The notes under the pieces are model-generated. The model had not been told where the DNA came from and ran no database searches. It worked only from the letters and a program-made list of their open reading frames with translations. DNA of 64,000 nucleotides from [Clostridium] citroniae WAL-17108. GTDB taxonomy: Bacteria > Bacillota > Clostridia > Lachnospirales > Lachnospiraceae. Location of the stretch: contig NZ_JH376428.1 of the NCBI RefSeq assembly GCF_000233455.1, positions 183,714-247,713 on the forward strand, read 5' to 3'. Made by a program: the position numbers and the translations under genes. Of the stretch, positions 8,950 through 17,662 are shown piece by piece. Every line of letters begins with the position of its first letter. Positions within the stretch are counted from its first letter, which is position 1.

Positions 8950-9338
8950 TCTTACACTTTCATGTAAGCACAGACTATATCTTATCCCTCGTTATTACAC
9001 GTTAGGGCCTACCCACTTCCACACGCTTGTGTGTACTTCCCTCAAGAGGAATAGTCGTTGAACTTTCTCCTATTCGGAGCTTAGTTGCTGATTTGCGATT
9101 TGTAAATGTGTAGAACTTAGGATTTAACCTTATTCCATCTAAACTATTTTTTCTACTTTCGTAACGTTCACGTTTAGGCTTATTTCATCCTTACGTTGTA
9201 GTTAGTTTAGCTTTACGCATTTCCAGCAATTCGAGTAGTATTGGACGATTTCACGTCTCTACGCACAAGTTTCCCTATGAGCTAACTATTTGTTCGCCTA
9301 ACTCATGACTAAAGTCACGAGTGTGCGGCTCACATTTA
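8950..9338 (-). ncRNA. Self-splicing group I intron core (5' part of the IStron)
   Basis: Read on the minus strand this gene-free stretch contains GTTCAACGACTAT (9063-9051), the R element, and AAGATATAGTCT (8983-8972), the S element. GACTA and TAGTC pair to form P7. A hairpin with GTGACTTTAGTCAT caps the 5' end. The expected result is protein-independent splicing that removes 7571-9338 from the mRNA and joins exons 9815-9339 and 7570-7373. P1 and P10 pairings could not be settled by eye. Confidence 0.78.
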
Positions 9339-9815
9339 ATCAAATGCGAATAAATCATCATTCCAGTAACACCATAAAAAGTCCTCCAGTCCTTCCTCGC
9401 CTAATGGTTTATCCAAATCAAAGTCCTTCAGCTTCTCTATCGTGAAGTAGTAATCTTTACAGCCAAACTTTTCTCCATCATATTCTTTTTCTATCGGGAA
9501 CATGGACATCATCTCTCTAGGTGTGAGCTGTCCCATAAGCATCTTCACACATTCTAATAGACTGAAGTCAGCATTGATCTGCTCAAGTGTACGTGGCTCG
9601 GTACTATGCCTTCGATCTATCCTCTCTAAACTGAAATATTTCACTGCATAGAACACCGCACGTTTCAGATGGTCCCTGCACTGGTTCCAATCGCTATAAG
9701 CGGATATAGTAGCTAATTCTCTGACAAATGCTTTCATATAGAGTTGTTCCAGCTTGGCTTGTTTATCTTCAATTTTGCTTTTATCACCGCTAACTACCGT
9801 AAAATTGCTATTCAT
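9339..9815 (-). CDS. 5' exon of the gene interrupted by the IStron
   Basis: 159 codons from ATG 9815 (GGAGAG about 8 nt upstream) to the GAT codon ending exactly at the predicted splice site. Without splicing, the intron supplies TAA at once. The earlier Met at 9863 overlaps clpX and lacks a better ribosome site. The protein is helical and acidic (DKPLGEEGLEDFLWCYWNDD) with no recognised domain; its position right after clpX suggests a phage-type function expressed from the same transcript. Confidence 0.7.
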
Positions 9816-9828
9816 ATCCGCTCTCTCC

Positions 9829-11055
9829 TTACGCAATCTTCTTATTCCTTGTTCCATATACAATCACATCCCCAGTTCCGTCAATCACCTCATCCGTAAC
9901 GACTACTCTCTTAGCATCAGCCATATCTGGAATATCAAACATGACCTTCTGTAACGCTTTCTCCACAATAGACCTCAAGCCTCTTGCTCCAATCTTCCGT
10001 TTAACTGCCAATCCAGCTATCCTATGTAAAGCATCATCTGTAAATTCAAGCTTCACTTCATCCATAGCCAATAGTTCCTGGTATTGTTTTACCAGCGCAT
10101 TCTTTGGTTCCGTAAGAATCCTAAGTAAATCTGTTTCACTTAGAGGACTCAGTGTTGTTATTACAGGCAAACGTCCTATCAACTCTGGCATAAGACCAAA
10201 CTTAACAAGATCATGTGGCTGCACATTCGATAAATCCAGTGTATCATTTAAGCAATGTATTCCTATATCCGCACCGAATCCTATTGGCTTACTATCAGAT
10301 TCCTTATGTATTATCTTCTCCAATCCTTCAAATGCTCCACCGCAAATAAACAGAATCTTAGAAGTATCAATACTTATAGTTTCACCTTGTGGATGTCTCC
10401 TACCTCCACCAAGAGGAACCTTTGCCTCACACCCCTCAATAATCTTCAAAAGTGCTTGCTGGACACCCTCACCAGATACGTCACGGGTAATGGATACATT
10501 CTCTGATTTTCTGGTAATCTTGTCGATCTCGTCAATATAGACAATTCCCTGTTCAGCAAGCTTCACATCCCCGTCTGACGCCTCTAACAGTCTAAGAAGG
10601 ATATTTTCTACATCCTCGCCAACATATCCAGATTGTGTCAGAGTAGTAGCATCTGCTATACAAAATGGGACTCCTAAGAATTTTGCAAGGGATTGAGCAA
10701 GATATGTTTTACCAGAACCAGTAGAACCAATCATGAGAATGTTAGACTTCTGAATCTCCACATCAGATTTGTGCCTATACCTAATACGTTTATAGTGGTT
10801 ATAGACAGCAACCGCCAATGTACGCTTTGCATCATCCTGGCCTATTACATACTGGTCCAGATGTTCCTTAATCTGTGATGGGGTTGCCAACTGGATATTG
10901 TCATTTATTTCTTCTTTCTCTTCTTCGTTCAAAACGCTGTAAGCTTCTGATATACATTGATCACAGGCATATCCAAACTTTCCTCCAATCAATCTGTCCA
11001 CATCATCTTCAGATTTTCCACAGAATAAGCATATTTTTCTAGTCTTATTTGCCAT
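9829..11055 (-). CDS. clpX: ATP-dependent protease unfoldase subunit ClpX
   Basis: 408 residues, full length. The N-terminal C4 zinc-binding domain has C9/C12 and C31/C34, Walker A is GSTGSGKT (110-117), Walker B is IVYIDEID (171-178), and the VGEDVENILLR, GGRRHPQGE pore-region and GARGLRSIVEKAL sensor-2 segments are all present. ClpX hexamers unfold tagged substrates and feed them to ClpP, here presumably the host's, since no clpP is seen. This copy sits in a mobile element among phage-type genes, so it is probably an accessory paralog that retargets host proteolysis or remodels replication complexes. Confidence 0.95.
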   Translation of the reverse strand: MANKTRKICLFCGKSEDDVDRLIGGKFGYACDQCISEAYSVLNEEEKEEINDNIQLATPSQIKEHLDQYVIGQDDAKRTLAVAVYNHYKRIRYRHKSDVEIQKSNILMIGSTGSGKTYLAQSLAKFLGVPFCIADATTLTQSGYVGEDVENILLRLLEASDGDVKLAEQGIVYIDEIDKITRKSENVSITRDVSGEGVQQALLKIIEGCEAKVPLGGGRRHPQGETISIDTSKILFICGGAFEGLEKIIHKESDSKPIGFGADIGIHCLNDTLDLSNVQPHDLVKFGLMPELIGRLPVITTLSPLSETDLLRILTEPKNALVKQYQELLAMDEVKLEFTDDALHRIAGLAVKRKIGARGLRSIVEKALQKVMFDIPDMADAKRVVVTDEVIDGTGDVIVYGTRNKKIA

Positions 11056-11143
11056 ATATCCTATTTCCTTCCCCTTTTTCTCTCATCATGTTCCCAATTC
11101 CTTCCCGCCGATTTTGCCATTTCAGAATTATCAAATATATAAT

Positions 11144-11320
11144 TCATACTTCGCACAAAGGGGCTGCATTTTTACTCTTCACTTTAACCAGAACTGACTT
11201 TGTGTCATGAAATATTTTTATTACTGTAACTCTGATAGGACCACTATACGTACAAGTATAATATTGATTACCTATCTTTATATCTGCCTTTTCAACTGGT
11301 ATAGGTCTTGTCCATCCCAT
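11144..11320 (-). CDS. Small hypothetical protein, 58 residues
   Basis: ATG at 11320 preceded by AGGAGG 10 nt upstream; ends with TGA at 11144. Begins MGWTRPIPVEKADIKIGN and is beta-rich with YYTCTYSGPIRVTVIKI and a basic KVKSKN stretch, compatible with a small OB or SH3-like barrel. Unknown function. It lies between clpX and a decayed ParB-like gene, same strand. Confidence 0.6.
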   Translation of the reverse strand: MGWTRPIPVEKADIKIGNQYYTCTYSGPIRVTVIKIFHDTKSVLVKVKSKNAAPLCEV

Positions 11321-11339
11321 ATATCATAATCCTCCTACT

Positions 11340-11900
11340 TTACCTCTTCTCTATATACGTGCCGCTCTTATTCAAAAAAGGAAAATATAAATCTGAAAAT
11401 ATATAGGTTGTTCCATTATTAGCAGCTTTAGCAAAATATGATACTTCACATTCCCCATCTACAGGAAGCGAAAACACTCTTATAGTCCATGACGCATGAT
11501 TCGTGGCTTGAAATTGCAATTTATAATCATTAAGTTTTCGCTTTGTATCATCGTAGTCGTCAGGTTTTGGTGGGTTACTTTTTAATTCTCTTATTTCGTC
11601 AATATATTTCTGAACTTCTCGCTGTGTAATTCCTTTCGTGACATCCAAGGATGAGATAAGTTGTTCTTGTTCTTCTTTAGAAAGAGATGCAATCGTATCA
11701 GAAGCTAAAGTTTTTGAAATTACCCCATCATCTAATAATTCTTTCATTGAATCCGTAAGATTCCGTTCAATTCGCAAAGCTCTTTTTAAATTAGTTTTTG
11801 ATATTTTTAATTCACTTGCTATTTCTTCAAGCGTCAATTTCAAGTGTCCATTATGGTCTCCTGATTTTCTATCTCCACCATTCTGATAAAAGCCTTCATC
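11340..11900 (-). pseudogene. C-terminal remnant of a ParB-like DNA-binding protein
   Basis: The frame reads QNGGDRKSGDHNGH then LTLEEIASELKISKTNL, LLDDGVISKTLASDTIASL and TQREVQKYIDEI, the linker and HTH half of a phage ParB-like protein. The ParB nuclease part is missing and the frame is closed by TGA at 11903-11901, just upstream of the conserved GGDRKS region. A 167-residue product could start at TTG 11843. A short overlapping frame upstream (MDGTITVREYMDS...) may hold the displaced 5' part after a frameshift. The last 60 residues (ATNHASWTIRVF...) are beta-rich and unassigned. Confidence 0.6.
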
Positions 11901-11903
11901 TCA

Positions 11904-12338
11904 TCTACAAGGCTATCCATATATTCCCTGACTGTTATTGTCCCATCCATAAAATCAATCGGGCTTATTTGTTATACATATTTAAACATTCCTATTCCCA
12001 TTCCCTTCTTGAAATTTTCATAAAACTCTTGCAGTTCATATTTCACTGTGTTATAATTAATTCTAATAAAAAGATTATATAGTGATCCTCAGGAGGTTGA
12101 GTTATTTTTTCAATGTGCACGTTAAAAACTCCTAAACCCCTTGAAAACACTAGGTTTTTGCTTAATTTTAACGTTTCGTTTTCCCCCCTGGATTTCGTAT
12201 CTAAAATGTCATTTAAAACATCTAAAAGTCCTTATTTATTAGCGTTTTTTATAATTAATCCCATTCTATTTTCCCCCCTATTGTATACGTATGTATTATA
12301 TGTGTAGCATAGCGTAACGTCCTTTCAATTGTTCATCC
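11904..12338. other. AT-rich gene-free stretch downstream of the primase gene
   Basis: No convincing gene. On the minus strand it contains two AGGGGGGAAAA tracts about 90 bp apart and repeated TTTTAGAT words. Its place beside a replication primase makes it a possible origin, but nothing in it proves this. Confidence 0.3.
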
Positions 12339-14054
12339 TTACACAATCACCTTAATCTCTACCTCATAGTCCACTGTCCTCTCATCCTCCAAATCATGCG
12401 GACTAATAAACTTATACTTATTCCATTCATATCCCTTGTCTGTATATTGCTTCTGTATAATCAAACATCTTTCCTTACTTAACTTTCTTATATGCTTACC
12501 TATCTCATTCGGAGTCAATTTATCTAAACCTATTGTCTCTGCTAATGCTTCGTAAGTAACCTTTTTACCACTTTGCAAATTATTAACCAGTGCAATATAC
12601 ACGATGTAATCTATTTGAGATATTTTCCCATCTATTAGAGCATTCGCTATTGAAAAATAGAACTCTATATGTCCCTGTTGAAATTCGTTTAATCGTCTTG
12701 ACAATTTTAAGCGATTCTCTCTAAAATCATCTGGTTTACTTTTATCAGGTTTAACCTCTATGTAACCTTTTTCCATCATTCCATCTATTAGTTCTATCAA
12801 GCGCTTTTCACCAATACAACTCTTCTTTTGGATAGATGAGTATAACAATTCTTGTAAATTTTTTATTCTAAAACCTCGTCTCCCATAACTGTTTTTATAC
12901 ACTTCAAGTATTGTAAGAATCAAAAACTCATGTCCTTTGGTTTCCCTGAAGTTTTTCCTTGTTAAAATTTTTTTGTTTATCTTAGCAGTTTTACCTTCTA
13001 TTATTGAAATCTTTGCTCCATTGTGATATGTACCGCAATACACTTTATCACACTGGCTTTCAACAAATTTTCGATGAGGATCGTCAATCTTAAAAGATTC
13101 ATAACATCCTAAAAGGTGGTAGTCTTCTTTCAGATAATTAGCTGTATCTTCTTCAATGACTTTTGGTGATTTTGGTGGTATGCATTTTAAATTGTATTCC
13201 TGGCAGACAGAATATATTCTTGATGGCTGATAACCTTCCATCCGAAGCATTTTGACAATACGGCCATGCCAGAAATTACGTTGTCCTTTATCTGCTCCTT
13301 CATTTAGCATTTTTCTCACACATAGATAGCACGGATATTCGTTAAGAGTTTCATACTTCCAGTTTGTCCGTTCAAGAATCTTTATATTTTCCTGTTCCTG
13401 ATTATAGTAGTGAATTAGCTTTGAAATATATGGAAGGTCATACTGCTTGAATTGCTTTCCTACTCCATAACTGTTATTAATAACTTTCACATAAGACCAT
13501 TTATCAATATTTTTCCTGTCATAATCATAGGTTCCACCTTCAATTTTGTGATTAAAAGTGCATGGTGGCCTTGAAATCTGCGTTGGTTTTACTGCTTTTA
13601 AATCAGCTCCTAAGATATTCGCAAGCGATTTATTAATCTCTGTTATATTTTTTATATCACAGTTGGACTTTACGCTTATGTAATAGTGAAACCCATGTCC
13701 GCTACTGATATATGCATGAATAAATAATTTAGGAATTTTATCCCTAATCATTTTTGTAAAGTCTCTTGCATCTTTCATATACGGATAATCCTTTTGGTCA
13801 AAATCCAAATACAGTACCCGTCTCATACGTTGGCTACCTATTGTTCCGTCTTTGTCCTCCCTATTTGTAGCAATTTGATTATAAACATCATGCGTATAGC
13901 GATATTTAAGGATAAAGCCTTTATATTGCTCAAAGTTTTTCAAGCAAGCTACAACCCGATCTCCTTTTTCTTTTCCTACTTCACCATCTTTGTTCCTTCT
14001 CAATGCCAATATTCTGATATATTCATTTTCTTGCAACCGCTCTGGATATAGCAT
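12339..14054 (-). CDS. AEP-family replication primase / initiator
   Basis: 571 residues. An archaeo-eukaryotic-type primase core is visible: VLYLDFDQKD supplies the D84/D86 metal pair, SGHGFH (118-123) the nucleotide-binding SxH motif, and SRPPCTFNHK (161-170) the third conserved segment. A cysteine cluster follows (PCYLCV, LLGC, CDKVYC; about 245-335), as in primases with a PriL-like metal-binding module. The C-terminal third holds winged-helix-like segments (EALAETIGLDKLTPNEIGKHIRKLSKE) as in plasmid replication initiators. It probably primes or initiates replication of the element. The closest-family assignment is by motif only. Confidence 0.7.
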   Translation of the reverse strand: MLYPERLQENEYIRILALRRNKDGEVGKEKGDRVVACLKNFEQYKGFILKYRYTHDVYNQIATNREDKDGTIGSQRMRRVLYLDFDQKDYPYMKDARDFTKMIRDKIPKLFIHAYISSGHGFHYYISVKSNCDIKNITEINKSLANILGADLKAVKPTQISRPPCTFNHKIEGGTYDYDRKNIDKWSYVKVINNSYGVGKQFKQYDLPYISKLIHYYNQEQENIKILERTNWKYETLNEYPCYLCVRKMLNEGADKGQRNFWHGRIVKMLRMEGYQPSRIYSVCQEYNLKCIPPKSPKVIEEDTANYLKEDYHLLGCYESFKIDDPHRKFVESQCDKVYCGTYHNGAKISIIEGKTAKINKKILTRKNFRETKGHEFLILTILEVYKNSYGRRGFRIKNLQELLYSSIQKKSCIGEKRLIELIDGMMEKGYIEVKPDKSKPDDFRENRLKLSRRLNEFQQGHIEFYFSIANALIDGKISQIDYIVYIALVNNLQSGKKVTYEALAETIGLDKLTPNEIGKHIRKLSKERCLIIQKQYTDKGYEWNKYKFISPHDLEDERTVDYEVEIKVIV

Positions 14055-14108
14055 TTCATAATATTTCTTTAAAATTTCTGTTTGTATATTGCTAATAATT
14101 CGTCACTC

Positions 14109-14348
14109 CTACTCTTCTGAAATTGTTTTAGGAAAGGGAAAATTCTCTAATCCTTTTATTCGGACATTTGTAGCCTGCACACCTTTATCACATTCCACAA
14201 TATCATATTCAACCGGCTCCGCTTCAGCTAATGTCTTGAACCTCATTCCGACTATTCCAGAATAATGTACAAATACCTCACTACCATCATCACCAGAAAA
14301 AAAGCCAAAGCCCTTTTTGTCATTGAACCACTTACATTTTCCTGTCAT
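14109..14348 (-). CDS. Cold-shock-domain protein
   Basis: 79 residues forming one cold-shock domain. Begins MTGKCKWFNDKKGFGFF, then EVFVHYSGI and a GVQATNVRI strand: both RNP-type aromatic motifs are present. Such proteins bind single-stranded RNA or DNA and melt secondary structure. It lies 54 bp upstream of the primase gene on the same strand. A second, diverged cold-shock gene lies at 44205-44438. Confidence 0.93.
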   Translation of the reverse strand: MTGKCKWFNDKKGFGFFSGDDGSEVFVHYSGIVGMRFKTLAEAEPVEYDIVECDKGVQATNVRIKGLENFPFPKTISEE

Positions 14349-14467
14349 TTTAGAATCTTCTATCCCATTTTCTTGTACTTAAACTGTATGTTCTTATCGT
14401 ATAAGTTCTCTGTTGTGCCTGATTTTATTTTCTAAACTCGCAACATGTGAGAGTAGATGTCTTCTTT

Positions 14468-14878
14468 TTACTCCAACCCTACATTTCTATAGACATTACC
14501 GCTTTTCCCATAAATATTTTTTGTATCAAGGCTATTGTATTTATCCATTATCAATAAATCACATTCCGGTAAACTTAATTCAATCATTTCGACAAGTTTT
14601 TCTCTTGTACGATCTTTATTACAAAAGCATATAGCATGTTCAAATCTTAAATTGTACTGTTCCTTATTAGCCTCTTCAAACAACGTAAAAATCTCAAATG
14701 CTTTTCTCTTCTTATTCCAATGCAAAACATTCTGTAATAGTAAGTCCGGATGTAAATCCGCTATAATAATATAACTCCCCTTTAACAATTCATTTACAAT
14801 AACCTTTGATGACTTATCCAGAATACATTCTGGAGATAATTTCAACTGACACATAACCCATTCCTCCAATCCAATCAA
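14468..14878 (-). CDS. Hypothetical protein, 136 residues
   Basis: Unrecognised. Mixed alpha/beta with SYIIIADLHPDLLLQ and AICFCNKDRTREKLVEMIEL, which could be a small Rossmann-like or nuclease fold, but no catalytic set is clear. Ribosome site GGAGG precedes the region of the ATG at 14878. The 256-bp leader in front of it carries the tandem stem-loop array. Confidence 0.6.
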   Translation of the reverse strand: MIGLEEWVMCQLKLSPECILDKSSKVIVNELLKGSYIIIADLHPDLLLQNVLHWNKKRKAFEIFTLFEEANKEQYNLRFEHAICFCNKDRTREKLVEMIELSLPECDLLIMDKYNSLDTKNIYGKSGNVYRNVGLE

Positions 14879-14886
14879 TTATTTAT

Positions 14887-15078
14887 AGGCACACCGCCCC
14901 AAATGAGCAATGTGCCTGTCTATCCGTCCATAATGGCAACCAGCATCATTACTGGTCGTTGTTCCGTTCTCAGAAGAACTCAGTATCATCACTGAGCGTC
15001 TATCCGTTCTCTATCGGTTCCTGGTTCCTTCACCAGAATGTAATCCGTTCAATATGTAATCATCCACAACCGATGATT
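14887..15078 (-). repeat. Tandem array of five short stem-loops between two genes
   Basis: Five hairpins in a row: GGCACA/TGTGCC (14888-14916), ACCAG/CTGGT (14939-14956), CTCAG/CTGAG (14979-14996), CTGGT/ACCAG (15021-15036), AATCAT/ATGATT (15058-15078). The spacers repeat GTCTATCCGT or ATCCGTTC (minus-strand consensus GAACGGAT), and two loops share ATCATTA/ATCATCA. No reading frame crosses it. It is probably a structured leader or regulatory RNA in the intercistronic region 14879-15134. Confidence 0.6.
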
Positions 15079-15134
15079 GACTGGCTATCTCTCACCGCCA
15101 ATATAATCTCTGTGTTATCATTATTCTCCAAAAT

Positions 15135-15491
15135 CTAAGCTGATTTTTGAAAAAATAATTCCTCTCTAAACTGAGTCTCTACATCATCCATGGATATGCC
15201 GTCATTTACTTGTAATGACACGGCAATACTGCGATCACAAAAGGGACTCATGTTGCCGATCTGGACAAGTAAGTTTTCCTTACCAGCCCTTAAATACTTG
15301 AAGTCAATACTGTCTGCAAATATCCCCGATTCATCATAGAATTCCAGATCAGAGATGAATGTTTCAGATGTAATGCTCTCTGTCCTATCTTCATCCTTAT
15401 GGTACAGTTCTATACTTGTGACTGTAACTACCTTGTCCTTGATGGCCTGAATAAGGTTTCTGGCTGATGTGGGGTATTTTATACTACTCAT
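15135..15491 (-). CDS. Hypothetical protein, 118 residues
   Basis: Unrecognised beta-rich protein. Residues 20-70 alternate strand-prone runs (VVTVTSIELYHKDED, FISDLEFYDESG), and the C-terminal 30 are acidic and helical (DDVETQFREELFFQ). First of four similar-sized unknown genes between the primase and tubZ, all on the minus strand. Confidence 0.6.
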   Translation of the reverse strand: MSSIKYPTSARNLIQAIKDKVVTVTSIELYHKDEDRTESITSETFISDLEFYDESGIFADSIDFKYLRAGKENLLVQIGNMSPFCDRSIAVSLQVNDGISMDDVETQFREELFFQKSA

Positions 15492-15551
15492 AATGTATGT
15501 TCTCCATTCACTTTACAGGCGGTACACTTAGGCACTGTCTTATTGATTCTA

Positions 15552-16184
15552 TTAAAATTTGTGTACACTATAATCCAATTCAATTTCCATATCCGACATA
15601 CCATTATTAAATTCAAATCGGTATGTAATATATCCTGATTCACCAGAATCATTGTGAATTTCTTCTATTATCTTGCTATCTATAGTCGTATGTACGGCTT
15701 GCGAGCCTATTTCAACTTCTGTATCATTTACCCCAATAGTACAATTACGAGCATCGATATAAAGAGAACCACCGTCTACGCTACATATTGCAAAAATACC
15801 GTCATTTGAATCTGTAAGCTCTTTGAACTGCTCCCAAGTGAGTGTTGTCCCTTTATCTACTGTGCTAAAGCATAAGGTATATCCCGATATTTCAAACTTA
15901 TAGTCGAAATATGTGCTACCATCCCATTCTTGCTGCATTGCTTCCTCTATCTCTTCGCCATCTGCACCTTCTATTGCATAGTTTGTAAATATCTCTTCAT
16001 CAGAAATAGGAATATTGAGCGTAAGGCATTTTCCGAATTCAGCCATTAAGCCATCCTCTGTAACGGTATATTCATATAAAACATCCGTCACCACACCGTA
16101 CAATCCATTTTCAAAATAAATTCCGCTTAAAGCCTGTCTTAACACTTCTTTTACCTGTTTTCCTGTCATTGCTGTTTTACTCAT
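15552..16184 (-). CDS. Hypothetical protein, 210 residues
   Basis: Start taken at ATG 16184, which has GGAGG 8 nt upstream (an extra upstream Met at 16199 lacks one). N-terminal MTGKQVKEVLRQAL helix, then long beta-rich acidic sequence with no known motif. The preceding gap (16185-16327) holds two small hairpins (GAGAAC/GTTCTC and GATAGG/CCTATC). Confidence 0.62.
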   Translation of the reverse strand: MSKTAMTGKQVKEVLRQALSGIYFENGLYGVVTDVLYEYTVTEDGLMAEFGKCLTLNIPISDEEIFTNYAIEGADGEEIEEAMQQEWDGSTYFDYKFEISGYTLCFSTVDKGTTLTWEQFKELTDSNDGIFAICSVDGGSLYIDARNCTIGVNDTEVEIGSQAVHTTIDSKIIEEIHNDSGESGYITYRFEFNNGMSDMEIELDYSVHKF

Positions 16185-16327
16185 TCTCTTATCCTCCAAG
16201 TTTTTTATTATGGAGAACCAACCTTTCGCCAGTTCTCAGTCTGTTTTTGTTGATGGGATAGGAGCACACCCTATCAGGACTTCCATCTATATATTTACTT
16301 CTCCAAAAATAAAAGTAAATTCATTGA

Positions 16328-16744
16328 TTAATCCATAAAACCAATCGTTACAACATTCCTGTTTCCATCCAATCTGCCACTTTCTGGAAGCATATAAACG
16401 TTGATAACCCTTGTAGAAGGGAACCCAAACCAATCTTCAAAGTCCTTTAAGTCCTCAATAGTATCAACTTTAGTCATGTCAATAAACAGGCTGCTATTGA
16501 TTTCCATAGGGTACAGTTTTGTTCCATTCTCCTTTTGACCGACCGGATCTCTGCTCATATTTCCAAAACAAAGGATCTTCCCCTCATTTAATGAGCTGCA
16601 CTCTGTAAAATACAATTCTCCAAACTCAACACCCGTACATCGTTCACTGGACGTATCCAGATTCCCACTATTTAAGTGGATCTGATAACCGTCTTTCTTT
16701 TCATTCTGCTCATTGAGCAATCTTGCAAATTCAGTTAATTCCAT
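16328..16744 (-). CDS. Hypothetical protein, 138 residues
   Basis: ATG 16744 chosen because GGAGG lies 8 nt upstream. Begins MELTEFARLLNEQNEKKDG; mostly beta, with cysteine in TECSSLNEGKI and an acidic helical IEDLKDFEDWFG. No family recognised. A GGCGG/CCGCC hairpin (16777-16793) lies just upstream of its ribosome site. Confidence 0.62.
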   Translation of the reverse strand: MELTEFARLLNEQNEKKDGYQIHLNSGNLDTSSERCTGVEFGELYFTECSSLNEGKILCFGNMSRDPVGQKENGTKLYPMEINSSLFIDMTKVDTIEDLKDFEDWFGFPSTRVINVYMLPESGRLDGNRNVVTIGFMD

Positions 16745-16814
16745 GGTTAAAATCCTCCGTTTTATTTGTTGAGGTAGGCGGCATTGCACCGCCCTCTATA
16801 TAATTCTCTTTTTA

Positions 16815-17504
16815 TTAGCTGTGTTTCTTAAAAAACAGCATTTTTATTTCCATAAAAGGCTGACCATATGGCTTTATTATGTACTCAACAGATGTCGTCC
16901 CCTTCCTTTCATAGAAGGCGTTGCTGCTATCATCCACCACTGGCACCTCAAATGTGTTGGTATCATCACTGATGTGCAGTTTCCAGTTATCCAGCGTATT
17001 TATATATGTACGGGCCGGATTGTGCATCTTCATATTAAAGCCAAATGCATCCGTAACCTTTGTCAGGATACAATACCATTCACTATCTTCTTTTATCACT
17101 GAATCCAGAAATTCCTGTAATTCATATACATCCCTCTCACGGAACCCCTCTGAATCTACCTTCTTGAAGCCATCGGAAGCGTGCATAACCACCATCTGAA
17201 GCTTTGATCCATCTAATAACTGTGATGTAATAGACAGGGCATCCGCATCTTCATTGTAATCACCTTTAGCTGATACAATATCTTTCTGACTGACAACGTA
17301 CTTATTTCCATCTGACGTGCATTCCTGGGAAAACTCAAATACATCCTTATACGCTTCAAATCTGTTGACCTGCATAGTCAGGATCGTCTTGCTTCCATCT
17401 GATAGACTGAGTGAGGTCATATCATAGGCGTTCACCAGTTCAAATAACTCCTGTGTGCTTACTTCCTGTTCGTTTTTTAACGCTTCTACTGTTTTGTTAA
17501 TCAT
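16815..17504 (-). CDS. Hypothetical protein, 229 residues
   Basis: ATG 17504 has GGAGG 7 nt upstream. Begins MINKTVEALKNEQEVSTQEL, a helical head followed by repeated beta hairpins (LSLSDGSKTILTMQV, WKLHISDDTNTFEV). Similar in texture to the neighbouring unknown proteins, perhaps a diverged paralog set, but I cannot demonstrate homology by eye. It is downstream of tubRZ on the same strand. Confidence 0.62.
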   Translation of the reverse strand: MINKTVEALKNEQEVSTQELFELVNAYDMTSLSLSDGSKTILTMQVNRFEAYKDVFEFSQECTSDGNKYVVSQKDIVSAKGDYNEDADALSITSQLLDGSKLQMVVMHASDGFKKVDSEGFRERDVYELQEFLDSVIKEDSEWYCILTKVTDAFGFNMKMHNPARTYINTLDNWKLHISDDTNTFEVPVVDDSSNAFYERKGTTSVEYIIKPYGQPFMEIKMLFFKKHS

Positions 17505-17662
17505 GTTTATTTCCTCCATTTTTTGATTTTTATTTGATATTCATTGTTTCAGATATATACTTCTCTTATTATAAAACTGGCAGTGATCTTAAGTGTTTTT
17601 ATGGTGTAAGGTTTCTGTTGCTTACATTTATAAAATATGTAGCACCATTGTTCTTATCTCTA

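Larger units (their letters stand above)
7571..9338 (-). mobile_element. IStron: group I intron fused to a TnpB-only IS200/IS605-type element
   Basis: 1,768 bp. The left end (9338) follows TTGAT (9343-9339), a known IStron target; subterminal hairpins with the core GACTTTAGTC occur at both ends (9302-9321 and 7575-7592). The 5' third lacks a gene but carries group I intron core elements; the 3' two thirds encode TnpB. No tnpA is present, so movement would need a transposase in trans. The last intron base at 7571 is G on the minus strand, as group I introns require. Such chimeras are known from Clostridioides difficile and C. botulinum. Confidence 0.8.

Noticed and set aside
8880..9330. Missing tnpA gene in the IStron
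   Set aside because: The stretch has no open frame on either strand and instead carries group I intron core elements.
12113..12307. Plus-strand frame of 64 codons with a hydrophobic tail
   Set aside because: Its AGGAGG is 18 nt too far upstream and the sequence is AT-biased noise beside the primase gene.
14887..15078. Intrinsic terminator cluster
   Set aside because: None of the stems is followed by a T-run on the transcribed strand.
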